DNA from: Oscillospiraceae bacterium
Lineage (GTDB): Bacteria > Bacillota > Clostridia > Oscillospirales > Ruminococcaceae
Direction of reading: 5' to 3'
Assembly: GCA_902363145.1 (NCBI GenBank)
Contig: CABIZB010000008.1
Span: 23,546-87,545, forward strand
Length of the DNA stretch: 64,000 nucleotides
The notes under the pieces were generated by a model. It made no database searches and had not been told where the DNA came from. It saw nothing but the letters and a program-made list of their open reading frames with translations. Numbering within the stretch: position 1 is the stretch's first letter; the number at the start of each line of letters is the position of its first letter. A program made the translations under genes and the position numbers. Shown here one piece after another: positions 1 through 9,624 of the stretch.

Positions 1-2
1 TT

Positions 3-3000
3 TATACCTCGCCGATCATTACACAGGCAATTTATGAGGGACTTTCAAATATAGGATTTAAAGGAGGAGAAATCCTTGAACCGTCAATGGGTGTGGGTAA
101 TTTCTTCGGAACTATGCCCGATAAAATGCGTGAAAACAGCAATCTCGCAGGAATTGAAATAGACAGCATATCAGGACGTATTGCCCAAAAGCTTTATCCT
201 GAAGCTGACATTGCTATAAATGGCTTTGAGAAAATAAAACTTGCCAAAGGCTCGTTTGACTTGGCTGTCGGCAATGTTCCGTTTGGAAATCACGGTGTAA
301 ATGACAAGACCAAAGCCTACAGCGGTATGCTGATACATGACTATTTTTTTGCAAAGTCTCTTGACAGCGTTCGTTCGGGCGGTGTGGTTGCGTTTATCAC
401 GTCAACGGGAACACTTGACAAGGAAGATATAAAAGTCCGTCAAATGCTTGCACAGAAAGCCGAGCTTATGGGTGCAGTACGCTTGCCCAATAATGCTTTT
501 CAGAAGAATGCAGGAACTCAGACATCAACGGATATTATCTTCCTGAAAAAGCGTGAAAAGCCGCTTAATATAAGCGATATGCCTATGGACAAATCCTGCG
601 ATTGGGTTCATACAAAGGAAAATGCTGACGGTTTAAAAATCAATAGCTATTTTGCGGATAATCCTGACATGGTTTTGGGAAATCTCTCCGACAACGGCAG
701 ATTCGGCAGCATTGTATGTACTCCTATTCAGGGTGCAGACCTTAAAGAACAGCTTCACAATGCTATGAAGCACATCAAGGGCGAATATGTTCCCCTTGAA
801 TTTCAGCAGGAGCTTGATGAAAAGCAAACTGATCTATATCTTACTGCAACTCCTGATATTGAAAATCTGACCTATACAGTAGTTGATGATAAGCTGTATT
901 ACCGTGTGGACGATAATCTGATACCGCTGAAAGAGAGTGAACAGCACGGAGTAGTTGCTGAACGCCGCAAGGCTATGTGCGGTATGGGCAAAACCGTCCG
1001 TGAGCTGCTACAGGCACAGGTTGAGGACAGACCGGACAGTGAAATAAAATCTCTGCAAGCTGAGCTGACTTTGAAGTATGATAAGTTTGTAAAGAAATTC
1101 GGTCGAATAAATCCGATAGAAACTCCCAATTCCAAAAATGCGAGTGGAATTTCAAGAAAAGCTCAGAACAGCAATGCTTTCAAAAATGATGTAAGACTTC
1201 CTCTTTTACAGTCACTCGAAAAGTTGAAAGACGGACAATTTATAGGAAAAACCGAAATATTCACCGAAAGAACCATTCGTCCTCACAAAGTTGCGGAACA
1301 CGTTGAAACGTCCCATGAAGCATTGATATTATCCATGTCCGAAAAGGGCAGGATTGATTTTGACTATATGGAACAGCTCACAGGCTTTGAGCGAAACAAG
1401 ATAGTTGATGATCTGCACGGCGATATTTTCCCCGTTCCCGAACTTTCCACGGAAAACAATACCGTTTATCAGACCAGTGATGAATATCTGTCAGGCAATA
1501 TTTATAAGAAAATTGCTCAGGCAGAAGCTAAAATATCCGAAAATCCCGAATATGCGGATAACATTGCGGCTCTTACGGAAGTTATACCAAAACCGCTGAA
1601 AGCAACGGAAATAGATATGCAGCTTGGAATGACATGGATTGATACAAAAGTCATTCAGCAATTCATGTATGAGCTTTTTGAAACACCTACTCGCTTTAAA
1701 GAATATGACAGCAATGTTGCACAGGAAAATCCAAATGCAATCACGGTAAATTATTCGGGTTCGGGAAAAGGCTCATGGAAAATAAAGAATGCCCGTCTTG
1801 ACAACTCCTTGAAATCGACTAAGAATTTCGGCACAAAGGATTATAACGCATATGAGCTGCTTGAAAAAATCCTCAATGCTAAATCGGTAGCCGTTACAGA
1901 AACAGTCAGCGATCCGGTTACAGGCAGCAAAAAGACCATGATTCTTGAAAAGGAAACAAAGGCTGCGGAAGATAAAGTAAAGCAAATCAATGCGGCTTTC
2001 AAAAAGTGGATTTTTGCAGACCCCGAAAGACGTAATGAACTTGTAAAAACTTATAATGAAAAGTTCAACGGCATTCGTCCCCGTGAATATGACGGAAGTT
2101 ACCTCAATTTCTTTGGGTCAAATCCCGAAATCACCTTAAAACCACATCAGAAAAATGCCGTAGCACACGCACTTTTCGGAGGAAATACACTGTTTGCACA
2201 TCAGGTTGGTGCCGGAAAAACATTTGAAATGATCGCTACGGCAATGGAGGGAAAACGTCTCGGACTGCACAATAAGTCTATGTTTGTCGTACCAAATCAT
2301 CTGACGGAACAGATAGGTTCTGACTTCATGAAGCTTTACCCCAATGCAAATATTCTTGTGGCAAAGGCAGACGATTTTTCGCCACAGAAGCGCAGACAAA
2401 TGTGCGCAAGAATAGCTACTGGCAATTTCGATGCTGTAATTATCGGTCATTCTCAGCTTATAAAAATACCGCTTTCATCGAAACGTGAAGAAGAATTTAT
2501 CCGTAATCAGATAAATGAAGTAATGGCAGCTCTTGACGCAGCCAATGAGACAGACAGCAAAAGTTATACCGTAAAACAGCTTGAAGCGATAAAAGCCAAA
2601 CTCCGAGATCGACTTGAAAAACTCACTAACGGTACAGTTAAGGATAATGCAGTAACCTTTGAGGAACTTGGAGTAGATAAGCTTTTTGTTGATGAAGCTC
2701 ATGAGTTTAAAAATCTTTATGTTTCCACAAAAATGGAGAATGTATCAGGTCTTTCAACCAATGCCGATGTTCAGAAAACTCAGGATCTGTACATGAAATG
2801 TCAGTACCTTGATGAAAAAACGAACAGCAAGGGAGTGGTTTTCAGTACAGGAACGCCCGTGACGAATGCCCTCTCCGAAATGTACACCACTATGAAGTAT
2901 TTGCAGTCCGATTTGCTGAAAGAAACAGGACTGAACAGCTTTGACGCATGGGCAGGAAATTTCACAAGAAAATCTACAGAAGCTGAAATATCACCAAGCG

Positions 3001-5042
3001 GAAGCGACTGGAGAATGAAAACCCGACTGAAATTCACGAACGTTCCTGAACTTGTGACTATGTTCAAGGAATGTGCGGATATAAAGATGGCAGATCAGCT
3101 CAATCTTGATGTTCCCGACTGTGAGAAGCATATCGTTTCAGTCGAACCAACGAAAGTACAGAAAGCAGTCGTTGAAGATCTTGCGAAACGTGCCGAAAGA
3201 ATAAATCAAGGTGCTGTCTCCCGAAGTGAGGATAATATGCTTGTGGTAACAGGAGACGGAAGAAAACTCGGTCTTGACCAACGTCTCTTTGATATCAACT
3301 TTGCGGACGAACCTCAGACAAAGCTCAATTCCTGCGTTCAGAACGTTTTCGATATATGGGAGAAAACTGCCGAAAAGAAATCAACTCAGCTCGTTTTCTG
3401 CGATCTTGGTGTTCCTCAGTCAAAGGAAGATTTAAAGAAAAACGGAGAACGTTTTGACGTTTACAACGATATACGTTCAAAGCTGATCGAAAAAGGTATT
3501 CCCGAAAAGGAGATTGCATTCATTCATGACGCTGCAAGTGAGGTGGAAAAGGCAAAGCTGTTTTCAAAAGTTCGTAACGGAGATGTCCGTGTACTTATCG
3601 GTTCAACTCAGAAAATGGGCGCAGGAACTAACGTGCAGGACAAGCTTATTGCACTTCATGACCTTGATTGTCCGTGGAGACCGGCTGACCTTACACAGCG
3701 TTTGGGACGTATGGTCCGGCAGGGCAATGAAAATAAAAAGGTTGATAATTTCAGATATGTTACCAAAGGCACATTTGACGCTTATCTTTATCAAATGGTC
3801 GAGAAGAAGCAGGAAAGTATCGCACAGATTTTCACTTCAAAGGCTATTGCCCGAACCTGTGATGATATTGACGATATGGCTGTGGATTTCATGCAGGTCA
3901 AAATGGCAGCTATCGGTGATGAACGTATCAGGCGGCAAATGGAGCTTCGTGAGGATATCCGCAGTCTGAATATGCTCAAAAATACATATTTGGAGAACAA
4001 ATACGAAATTGAGGACAATATAAACAAACTGCCCGATAAAATCGCCAACATAGAAAAAATCATCAAAAACATTTCTGACGATACGAAAACAATAAACAAC
4101 TTCCAACCGAAAAAGGATATTGACGGTAAGGAAGTTTTTGAAATGAAAATTGGTGATACGGTTTATACCGACAAAAAAGAAGCTGCGGAAGCCCTTGACA
4201 AAACTATGAAAATAGCAGTAATGGGTAATCCTAAAGGAATGACAGAAATCGCCGAGTACAAAGGATTTAAGATTGATGTATCGTATGATGGATTCTGTAA
4301 GAGATATTATGGCAATCTGAACGGTGCAAACAGCTATCCTATTGAATTCGGCAGCAGTGAAAGCGGTAATATCACAAGAATTGACAACACCATTGCTTCT
4401 GTTCCCAAGCGTATAGACAAGGTTTGCAATGAACTGGAACGGCTCAAGGTCGAGCTTGCCGACAGCAAAAAAGAGATAAATCAGCCGTTTGAGTATGAAT
4501 CAGAGCTTGAGGAAAAAAAGCAGGAGCTTGAACGGCTTACCGATGAGATAAATGCGGATAAGGTAAATGGAGAAATCCTACCTGAACAGCCTGAAAGCAC
4601 ATCTCACAGCATTCAAGCTGCGGCTTCTGAGGAACAGCCTGAGCAGTCCGAAAAGCCGAAAACGCTGAACATCAAATGGAGACAGAACGACAAAGAGCTG
4701 CGAATATCCTATGACAGCTCTGCCGAAAACAAGATCACGTCATTTTCTGACGGAAAGGAAGTAGGTCATTGCTCCGTTGATGAACTGACAGTTTCAAGGA
4801 TCAGCGAAAATGAGCAAAAAAATTATCCTGCTGACATAAACAAATGTGTCAAGCCTTTAAATCTTGCATTCAGCAGTAAAATGGCTATGCACATCAGAAC
4901 CTTTGCCGAAAAGGTAAAGACTGCTGAGAAAGATACGGACCGGAGCAATACAGCGTTATTTTCCCGTGAAAAAATCATGAGTGATGATTTCAAGCCAACA
5001 TCAGGCAAAAATTCCGACAGCCTTTCTCTGCCGGAGCATTGA
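3..5042 (+). CDS. Giant methyltransferase/SNF2-type helicase of an ICE (5' partial)
   Basis: The frame is open from base 3, so the gene starts left of the window and the first ATG (87) is internal. Numbered from that ATG, a methyltransferase core with VGNVPFG (about 61-67), a variant of the NPPY/F catalytic motif, comes first. A superfamily 2 helicase follows: Walker A GAGKT near 708, DEAH box near 868, STGTP near 920 and QRLGRMVRQG (motif VI) near 1203. The tail is charged and coiled-coil-like. Fused methylase/helicases of this kind are common on ICEs of gut Clostridia, where they are thought to modify or protect transferred DNA; that role is inferred. The gene is followed directly by a terminator and is codirectional with the sigma/anti-sigma genes. 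Confidence 0.85.
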   Translation, partial: YTSPIITQAIYEGLSNIGFKGGEILEPSMGVGNFFGTMPDKMRENSNLAGIEIDSISGRIAQKLYPEADIAINGFEKIKLAKGSFDLAVGNVPFGNHGVNDKTKAYSGMLIHDYFFAKSLDSVRSGGVVAFITSTGTLDKEDIKVRQMLAQKAELMGAVRLPNNAFQKNAGTQTSTDIIFLKKREKPLNISDMPMDKSCDWVHTKENADGLKINSYFADNPDMVLGNLSDNGRFGSIVCTPIQGADLKEQLHNAMKHIKGEYVPLEFQQELDEKQTDLYLTATPDIENLTYTVVDDKLYYRVDDNLIPLKESEQHGVVAERRKAMCGMGKTVRELLQAQVEDRPDSEIKSLQAELTLKYDKFVKKFGRINPIETPNSKNASGISRKAQNSNAFKNDVRLPLLQSLEKLKDGQFIGKTEIFTERTIRPHKVAEHVETSHEALILSMSEKGRIDFDYMEQLTGFERNKIVDDLHGDIFPVPELSTENNTVYQTSDEYLSGNIYKKIAQAEAKISENPEYADNIAALTEVIPKPLKATEIDMQLGMTWIDTKVIQQFMYELFETPTRFKEYDSNVAQENPNAITVNYSGSGKGSWKIKNARLDNSLKSTKNFGTKDYNAYELLEKILNAKSVAVTETVSDPVTGSKKTMILEKETKAAEDKVKQINAAFKKWIFADPERRNELVKTYNEKFNGIRPREYDGSYLNFFGSNPEITLKPHQKNAVAHALFGGNTLFAHQVGAGKTFEMIATAMEGKRLGLHNKSMFVVPNHLTEQIGSDFMKLYPNANILVAKADDFSPQKRRQMCARIATGNFDAVIIGHSQLIKIPLSSKREEEFIRNQINEVMAALDAANETDSKSYTVKQLEAIKAKLRDRLEKLTNGTVKDNAVTFEELGVDKLFVDEAHEFKNLYVSTKMENVSGLSTNADVQKTQDLYMKCQYLDEKTNSKGVVFSTGTPVTNALSEMYTTMKYLQSDLLKETGLNSFDAWAGNFTRKSTEAEISPSGSDWRMKTRLKFTNVPELVTMFKECADIKMADQLNLDVPDCEKHIVSVEPTKVQKAVVEDLAKRAERINQGAVSRSEDNMLVVTGDGRKLGLDQRLFDINFADEPQTKLNSCVQNVFDIWEKTAEKKSTQLVFCDLGVPQSKEDLKKNGERFDVYNDIRSKLIEKGIPEKEIAFIHDAASEVEKAKLFSKVRNGDVRVLIGSTQKMGAGTNVQDKLIALHDLDCPWRPADLTQRLGRMVRQGNENKKVDNFRYVTKGTFDAYLYQMVEKKQESIAQIFTSKAIARTCDDIDDMAVDFMQVKMAAIGDERIRRQMELREDIRSLNMLKNTYLENKYEIEDNINKLPDKIANIEKIIKNISDDTKTINNFQPKKDIDGKEVFEMKIGDTVYTDKKEAAEALDKTMKIAVMGNPKGMTEIAEYKGFKIDVSYDGFCKRYYGNLNGANSYPIEFGSSESGNITRIDNTIASVPKRIDKVCNELERLKVELADSKKEINQPFEYESELEEKKQELERLTDEINADKVNGEILPEQPESTSHSIQAAASEEQPEQSEKPKTLNIKWRQNDKELRISYDSSAENKITSFSDGKEVGHCSVDELTVSRISENEQKNYPADINKCVKPLNLAFSSKMAMHIRTFAEKVKTAEKDTDRSNTALFSREKIMSDDFKPTSGKNSDSLSLPEH

Positions 5043-5047
5043 TTTTA

Positions 5048-5084
5048 TCCCGAACAAGCAAGTCAGCTTGTTCGGGATTTTTTC
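5048..5084 (+). terminator. Rho-independent terminator after the methylase/helicase
   Basis: A 12-bp perfect stem (5048-5059 with 5066-5077), 6-nt loop, is followed by a T-rich run. It begins six bases after the stop codon. Confidence 0.9.
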
Positions 5085-5218
5085 TGTTTATATATAACAT
5101 TTTTTGTGCATATCTACAAAAATCAGAAAAAATAGTGTATAATGAAAGAAAATGCCGTTTTTAAAACATTTATATTAAATGGTGTATATTTATATCTCTT
5201 GAACAAAGGAGCAATTTT

Positions 5219-5680
5219 ATGTACGATGAAATTGTAAGCAGATATTACAATGTAATTCTGAATTATTGCAAATATAAACTGAATGGGAACAAAACGGCTG
5301 CTGAGGATATAACGCAGGAAGTGTTTTTTGTTCTGTACAGAAAACGGAATCACCTGAAAATGGGAGACAACATAAAACTGTGGCTTTATCGAGCCGCAGA
5401 TAATCAGATAAAGGCATACATAAGAAAGAATCCGTCTTTTCAGCCGATTGATGAGCTGTCGGAACTTGCTGCCGTGTCTGAAATTTCAGAAATTACAGAC
5501 AGCGCATTCGATTTCCTAACACCTGAAGAACTCGCACTTATCACCGAATACTATGACGGTGACAAGGCAGCAGCCGCAAGAAAGAACAATATTTCAATGA
5601 ACGGATTATATATCCGCATACACAGAATCAAGAAAAAGCTTTTGGACAGTGCCGTTAGAATGAACAAAATCAATAAGTGA
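5219..5680 (+). CDS. ECF-type RNA polymerase sigma factor
   Basis: This 153-aa protein has the two-domain size of ECF sigma factors. Region 2 covers roughly residues 20-65 (AAEDITQEVFFVLYRKR, then LWLYRAADNQIKAYIRKN). Region 4 is a helix-turn-helix in the last 50 residues (LTPEELALITEYY ... ARKNNISMNGLYIRIHRIKKKL). An AAAGGAG site sits 7 bases before the ATG. A TATAAT -10 box lies at 5138-5143 without a convincing -35. The anti-sigma gene follows, the usual arrangement of a membrane-signal-controlled sigma. The regulon is unknown; the secreted-protein cassettes just downstream are plausible targets by proximity only. Confidence 0.85.
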   Translation: MYDEIVSRYYNVILNYCKYKLNGNKTAAEDITQEVFFVLYRKRNHLKMGDNIKLWLYRAADNQIKAYIRKNPSFQPIDELSELAAVSEISEITDSAFDFLTPEELALITEYYDGDKAAAARKNNISMNGLYIRIHRIKKKLLDSAVRMNKINK

Positions 5681-5765
5681 AATTGTAAAAATACAACAAA
5701 CTTAAATTGCTTTGAAAGAAATAAGGCTTTTTCAAACATTTATTAAGCAAAGGAGCAGAGAGCCA

Positions 5766-6578
5766 ATGAAAAACCTTGCAGAGAAAATAAACGCCGACAG
5801 GAAGTTTACAATGGAAGCGTATAACTACATCAGAAGCGAACTGGATAAGGAAACAGCTAAGCCGCTTCGCAAGCGTGACTTTGACCGTATCGAGCAGCTC
5901 ACCGCTCAACTGAATGAGCTGACGGGTGATAACAGCGATTCGGAACAGCCTGATACAAGTGAGCTGTATAAGAGAATAAGAAACTACGAAAAAACGTCCA
6001 AAAAGCCTTTTAGTGTCATGAAAAGGTTTGCTCCCGTACTTTGCTGTATGGTTCTTGTTTTGGCAGCCAACTGCATAACTGTACTGGCATACGATATGAA
6101 TATTATATCAGCTGTTATCAAGTTCACACAGGGCGGATTTTCCGTTGACTTCGGCAATCAGCCTGAAAAAATCGTTCTCCCTACATCAGAGGACGATCCC
6201 TATGGACTTATTGCCAAGCTTGCGGAATATGACATAGAATTTGAAACTCCGCACTATATTCCGGAGGGATTTGTACTTACAGATGTTGATACCAATGTTA
6301 ATGAAAATTTCTCAAGTTCAGTATCATTCCATTATAAAAATGGCAAGCAGAAATTTATATTGTCATATGATAAATATCTGAAAGAAATCCCTGATATAGT
6401 TATTCCGAGTGATGAGTATAACCTTTCAGAGACAGAAGTGAACGGCTCGACAGCGATAATTTCAAAGGAAGATAACCAATACACTATAACTTATCAAAAG
6501 GGCAAAACCAACTTTGTAATGTTTACAGTTGACGTTCCATATGATGAGTGCGATAAAATAGTAGCGTCAATAAAATGA
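5766..6578 (+). CDS. Membrane anti-sigma factor with DUF4367-like extracellular domain
   Basis: I chose ATG 5766 (270 aa) because AAAGGAG lies 10 bases upstream; an in-frame ATG at 5712 lacks such a site. Layout: a cytoplasmic N-terminal region of about 90 residues, one transmembrane helix (VLCCMVLVLAANCITVLA), then an extracellular domain with the DUF4367 signature YIPEGFVLTDVDTN in its middle. In this family the N-terminal part binds the partner ECF sigma factor and the outer domain senses an envelope signal. It is 85 bp behind the sigma gene. Confidence 0.8.
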   Translation: MKNLAEKINADRKFTMEAYNYIRSELDKETAKPLRKRDFDRIEQLTAQLNELTGDNSDSEQPDTSELYKRIRNYEKTSKKPFSVMKRFAPVLCCMVLVLAANCITVLAYDMNIISAVIKFTQGGFSVDFGNQPEKIVLPTSEDDPYGLIAKLAEYDIEFETPHYIPEGFVLTDVDTNVNENFSSSVSFHYKNGKQKFILSYDKYLKEIPDIVIPSDEYNLSETEVNGSTAIISKEDNQYTITYQKGKTNFVMFTVDVPYDECDKIVASIK

Positions 6579-6594
6579 CAGGAGGAAAATAAAA

Positions 6595-7041
6595 GTGAAT
6601 AAAAAAGCATTAGCATTAAGTGTTGCAAGCGTTCTGACCTACACTGTACCCACAATGCCTGTTAAAGCGGCTTCTAATGCCCCTACAAGCGTATCGGACA
6701 GCAGAACAGCAGGATTGATAAGCAGTTGTTCCCTCAGTATTTCATCAGGCAGAAAGCAGATTTACATTGCGGCTGATATAAAAGCCATTGAAAGCATGAA
6801 ATCAATCGGCTACAAAGATATTTCTATAGAGTACAGCTCAGATAAGGTCAACTGGAAAAAGGAAAAATCTGTTGATGATTTGCTGAGATCGGGCAGCAGT
6901 TATTATCTTAATAACTATTCCGTGTCGGTAAAGGGCGGCTACTATTACCGTGTTTCCCTAACTCACTACGCTAAAGAGAGCGGTCTGTTCGGTTCTTCTC
7001 AAAGTGTAACGAATACCTCTAATAGCGTTTGGGTAGATTAA
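6595..7041 (+). CDS. Small secreted protein, DUF6147-like
   Basis: A 148-aa protein starting at GTG 6595 behind AGGAGG. Residues 1-25 are a Sec signal peptide ending PVKA. The mature part is beta-rich (QIYIAADI, ISIEYSSD, YYYRVSLTHYAK) and resembles the small exported DUF6147 proteins of Clostridia; that assignment is from memory of the pattern. It follows the anti-sigma gene by 16 bp and is probably cotranscribed with it, so it may be regulated by, or be the sensed target of, the sigma system. No catalytic residues are recognisable. Confidence 0.6.
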   Translation: MNKKALALSVASVLTYTVPTMPVKAASNAPTSVSDSRTAGLISSCSLSISSGRKQIYIAADIKAIESMKSIGYKDISIEYSSDKVNWKKEKSVDDLLRSGSSYYLNNYSVSVKGGYYYRVSLTHYAKESGLFGSSQSVTNTSNSVWVD

Positions 7042-7044
7042 AGC

Positions 7045-7059
7045 GTGTCACGGTGACAC
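7045..7059. promoter_or_regulatory. 15-bp palindrome GTGTCAC-G-GTGACAC, isolated copy
   Basis: Perfect 7-bp arms around one base, starting three bases after the previous stop codon. The same sequence recurs four times between genes of the ParA/ParB operon 14 kb away. Here it is followed by an AAAGGTG site and only a six-codon reading frame (ATG 7077), as if a gene that once followed it was lost or replaced by the repeated cassette leader. Confidence 0.7.
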
Positions 7060-7106
7060 ATTGTATCAGAAAGGTGATGGTTATATTGATTGTATAGGCT
7101 TAGCTC

Positions 7107-7343
7107 AGGCTTTTGGATCTCAAACAAACACAAAAATCTTGGAGAAATCCAAATACAATAAGAGATAAATTTTTTAACGCAGACTTCAAACGCACTATAA
7201 AAATACATCAGGTTAGACAGAACGGTTTTCTCCTCACAATCAGAAAGTGAGGAAATTACTATGAAAATGACAAAGAGAATCGCTGCTATGGTAGCTTGTG
7301 CTGTAATGGCTGCTTCTTCTATGGTGGGCATGGGTGCTTCGGC
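7107..7343 (+). repeat. Cassette leader repeat, copy 1 (5' UTR plus signal peptide)
   Basis: About 237 bp nearly identical to 10126-10366, and from 7133 on to 9031-9235. It contains a shared untranslated leader and the first 28 codons of the following gene. Homology stops at the signal-peptidase site (GASA), after which the three genes are unrelated. Confidence 0.9.
7174..7253 (+). promoter_or_regulatory. Promoter and ribosome-site-sequestering hairpin of cassette 1
   Basis: TTAACG (7174-7179), a 16-bp spacer and TATAAA (7196-7201) form a plausible promoter. Downstream, TCCTCAC (7231-7237) pairs perfectly with GTGAGGA (7247-7253) across 9 nt, burying the ribosome-binding site GTGAGG seven bases before ATG 7261. 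The same elements are kept in cassettes 2 (hairpin 9122-9144) and 3 (10252-10274). Confidence 0.55.
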
Positions 7344-7969
7344 GATTACATCAACAAATAACATACCATATGAGGAAATCAGCACTTTATCTGATACTGC
7401 TCCTGTAGGATTAATATCAGAACTTCATACGGTTTTTAATATTCCCAGATATAAGCAAACTGGTAATACTTGTTGGCTTGAGTGTATTCGCTCCATTGTG
7501 AATTACAAGCTCGGAACAACCTATTCTGCGGACGATATTCGTACTATTATGAAAGAATCACCTACAATAACTCCTTCGTCTAATGGTGGATTAAATCAGG
7601 ATAATACGGTAGCTCTGCTTAACAGGATTTTCAAAAAAAAACAGTTCCGCATTAAAGGCTTCTTTAACCAAAAGACCTTTAAGTTATGCAGAGATAAAAA
7701 AGTTAATAGACAAGGATATGCCTTTTATTTTGATTGCCAAAAATAGTGCAACAGGAGCTGCTCACGATGTTGTGGTCAGTGGATATGCTACTTGTTGGAG
7801 AGATTTTGGATCATACAAAACGGGGGACTATACTGGATTGGTCTTAATGAATCCACAGGATGGCAGTGAAGCTTTTTATTATGATTCAGATACAAGCGAC
7901 ACGGCATTTTCATTTACAAATTACCAAAATACAACATATGATTGGTATCAAACAATAAAAATAGAATAA
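7261..7969 (+). pseudogene. Secreted papain-like cysteine peptidase, split by a frameshift in an A9 run
   Basis: Residues 1-28 are the shared signal peptide. The mature protein looks like a small papain/C39-type peptidase: Cys in QTGNTCWLECIRS, and His in GAAHDVVVSGYA. As read, frame 1 stops at 7746, while the second half continues in frame 2 to 7969. Dropping one A from the nine-A run at 7633-7641 gives one continuous protein of about 235 aa running FKKNSSALKASLTKR into AEIKKLIDKDMPFILIAKN. So the gene is off by a single base: recent mutation, phase variation, transcriptional slippage or sequencing error. The next gene is 16 bp behind and may be its substrate, inhibitor or immunity partner. 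Confidence 0.75.
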
Positions 7970-7985
7970 GAAAAGAGGAGCTTTT

Positions 7986-9026
7986 ATGCAGTATAATCGT
8001 ATAAATTGTTTTTCAAAAATGATTGTATTTATTGCAACCTTATTCATCGTTCAATTGTGTAGCAATAACATTTGCTATGCAACTTCGCCGATAACATTCA
8101 GCGAATACATCAAAACAGATGATTTTAAAACTAAGGTAATGCAAGAAATATCTGAACGATTAAGCAAAACTTCATATACGTTTTCAAAAAAAAGCGATAC
8201 ATACTGCATAAGCTCACCATATTCATTACCTTATTACAATATTCCAACGGACAAGTTTGTTATAACAGATGATATTAAATGCAAGGCTAAGTTTTCAAAA
8301 GTATATAACAACAATAAACTTGTTGGTATAATAAGATATATGAATCTTTCCGATATTGATAATATTGGCATTGAATATTTTATTCTTCCCGATTGGCTCG
8401 GTGATTGCTATCAGGATATTCCATTGTTTTGTGCAGATTGGTTAGTTGACAGTGATGGCAAAGAATGTATAAGTTACTCCGATAATAATTTTATTTGTGG
8501 AAGTGTTAATAATAAGAGCTATCTGCTGTTCAACGGTTATGATAAGTTTTATGGAGTGGATCTTTCAAGTGATTTTTATTCAATTCTTCATATAAAAAGC
8601 GAACCTATTTATGTTGCTGCAATGGACACGGTTTCATGTGATGATTTATTATTTGAAATTGAAATAGAACATACAAATAATGTTACCACAGCAGAATATT
8701 ATGTTATAAAAAATAAATATGGAAAAGCTTTAACATACTTAAATGGAACATACACTTTATCTGACTTTACGGATAGCAAAAATCAATTTTTTAAAATATC
8801 TGATAACCAAGATGGAACTTATTCCATAACGCCATATTTGACAAATAGAAAAATGGCTGTAAAAGGTAATACAACCTTTTTTATAAGCTCGGCATATTTA
8901 AATGAAAACATATATCAAATTGTTGATACTCAAAGTCATAAATTTTTGAAATCCAATAAAAGTTACACCAAGCCAATATTTGGAGAATATATATTTGATT
9001 TCTCAACAATTTGGTATATTGAATGA
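7986..9026 (+). CDS. Exported protein of unknown function, second gene of cassette 1
   Basis: A 346-aa protein with an N-terminal signal sequence (hydrophobic MIVFIATLFIVQLC, probable cleavage after CYA near residue 33). AAAAGAGGAG precedes the ATG. The middle is mixed alpha/beta without a motif I recognise. The last 110 residues (YYVIKNKYGKALTYL ... YSITPYLTNRKMAV ... HKFLKSNKS) have a repeated beta-strand rhythm reminiscent of ricin-type beta-trefoil or similar binding domains; this is weak. It is codirectional with and 16 bp after the peptidase gene. Confidence 0.55.
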   Translation: MQYNRINCFSKMIVFIATLFIVQLCSNNICYATSPITFSEYIKTDDFKTKVMQEISERLSKTSYTFSKKSDTYCISSPYSLPYYNIPTDKFVITDDIKCKAKFSKVYNNNKLVGIIRYMNLSDIDNIGIEYFILPDWLGDCYQDIPLFCADWLVDSDGKECISYSDNNFICGSVNNKSYLLFNGYDKFYGVDLSSDFYSILHIKSEPIYVAAMDTVSCDDLLFEIEIEHTNNVTTAEYYVIKNKYGKALTYLNGTYTLSDFTDSKNQFFKISDNQDGTYSITPYLTNRKMAVKGNTTFFISSAYLNENIYQIVDTQSHKFLKSNKSYTKPIFGEYIFDFSTIWYIE

Positions 9027-9030
9027 ATCA

Positions 9031-9235
9031 TGGAGAAATCCAAATATAATAAGAGATAAAATTTTTAACGCAGACTTCAAACGCACTATAAAAATACATC
9101 AGGTTAGACAGAACGGTTTTCTCCTCACAATCAGAAAGTGAGGAAATTACTATGAAAATGACAAAAAGAATTGCTGCTATGGTAGCTTGTGCTGTAATGG
9201 CTGCTTCTTCTATGGTGGGCATGGGTGCTTCGGCG
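9031..9235 (+). repeat. Cassette leader repeat, copy 2
   Basis: 205 bp almost identical to copies 1 and 3, starting 5 bp after the preceding stop codon. It lacks the first 25 bp or so of the other copies. It contains the same promoter-like boxes, the ribosome-site hairpin and 28 signal-peptide codons. Confidence 0.9.
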
Positions 9236-9601
9236 GCTGACACTCAGAGCATATCCCTTTCCAATTCGACAATTGCAACATACGCAGATGGTGTGTTCAA
9301 CGGCATACAGAAAGGTGCTTACTACAACGGAACATCATCATTTGTCAATATTACGGGAACATCAGCAAGCAATGCTGAATGCACGTTTTATAATGTTTCG
9401 TATGATAGCAGAAATATCTACGGTGTTACTACAGAATTTTCTGCCGGAACAGCAGGAAATGGATTTACAGCAACCTTTACCCCCGGGCAGTGGTATTATT
9501 ATGACAACAACAAAAAAGTCTCAGGAGCTGACACCCTTAATGTTCAGGGAACATATAAGGGCGGCAAAATAACAATTAGCGGCAAGGTATATTCAAGATA
9601 A
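9152..9601 (+). CDS. Small secreted protein with shared signal peptide, cassette 2
   Basis: 149 aa. The first 28 residues are identical to those of the cassette 1 peptidase and nearly identical to cassette 3, ending at AXA (ASA). The mature 121 residues are rich in Gly, Ser, Thr and Tyr and predicted beta (FVNITGTSA, GFTATFTPGQWYYYD, GGKITISGKVYSR), with one Cys. No relation to the mature parts of cassettes 1 or 3 is visible. A membrane-anchored protein follows 23 bp later. Function unknown. Confidence 0.65.
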   Translation: MKMTKRIAAMVACAVMAASSMVGMGASAADTQSISLSNSTIATYADGVFNGIQKGAYYNGTSSFVNITGTSASNAECTFYNVSYDSRNIYGVTTEFSAGTAGNGFTATFTPGQWYYYDNNKKVSGADTLNVQGTYKGGKITISGKVYSR

Positions 9602-9624
9602 TATTTTAAGAAAGAGGTTTTGTT

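Noticed and set aside
7633..7641. Programmed ribosomal frameshift
   Set aside because: No downstream pseudoknot or upstream SD-like stimulator is apparent, and the frame needed after the A9 run is simplest explained by one extra base.
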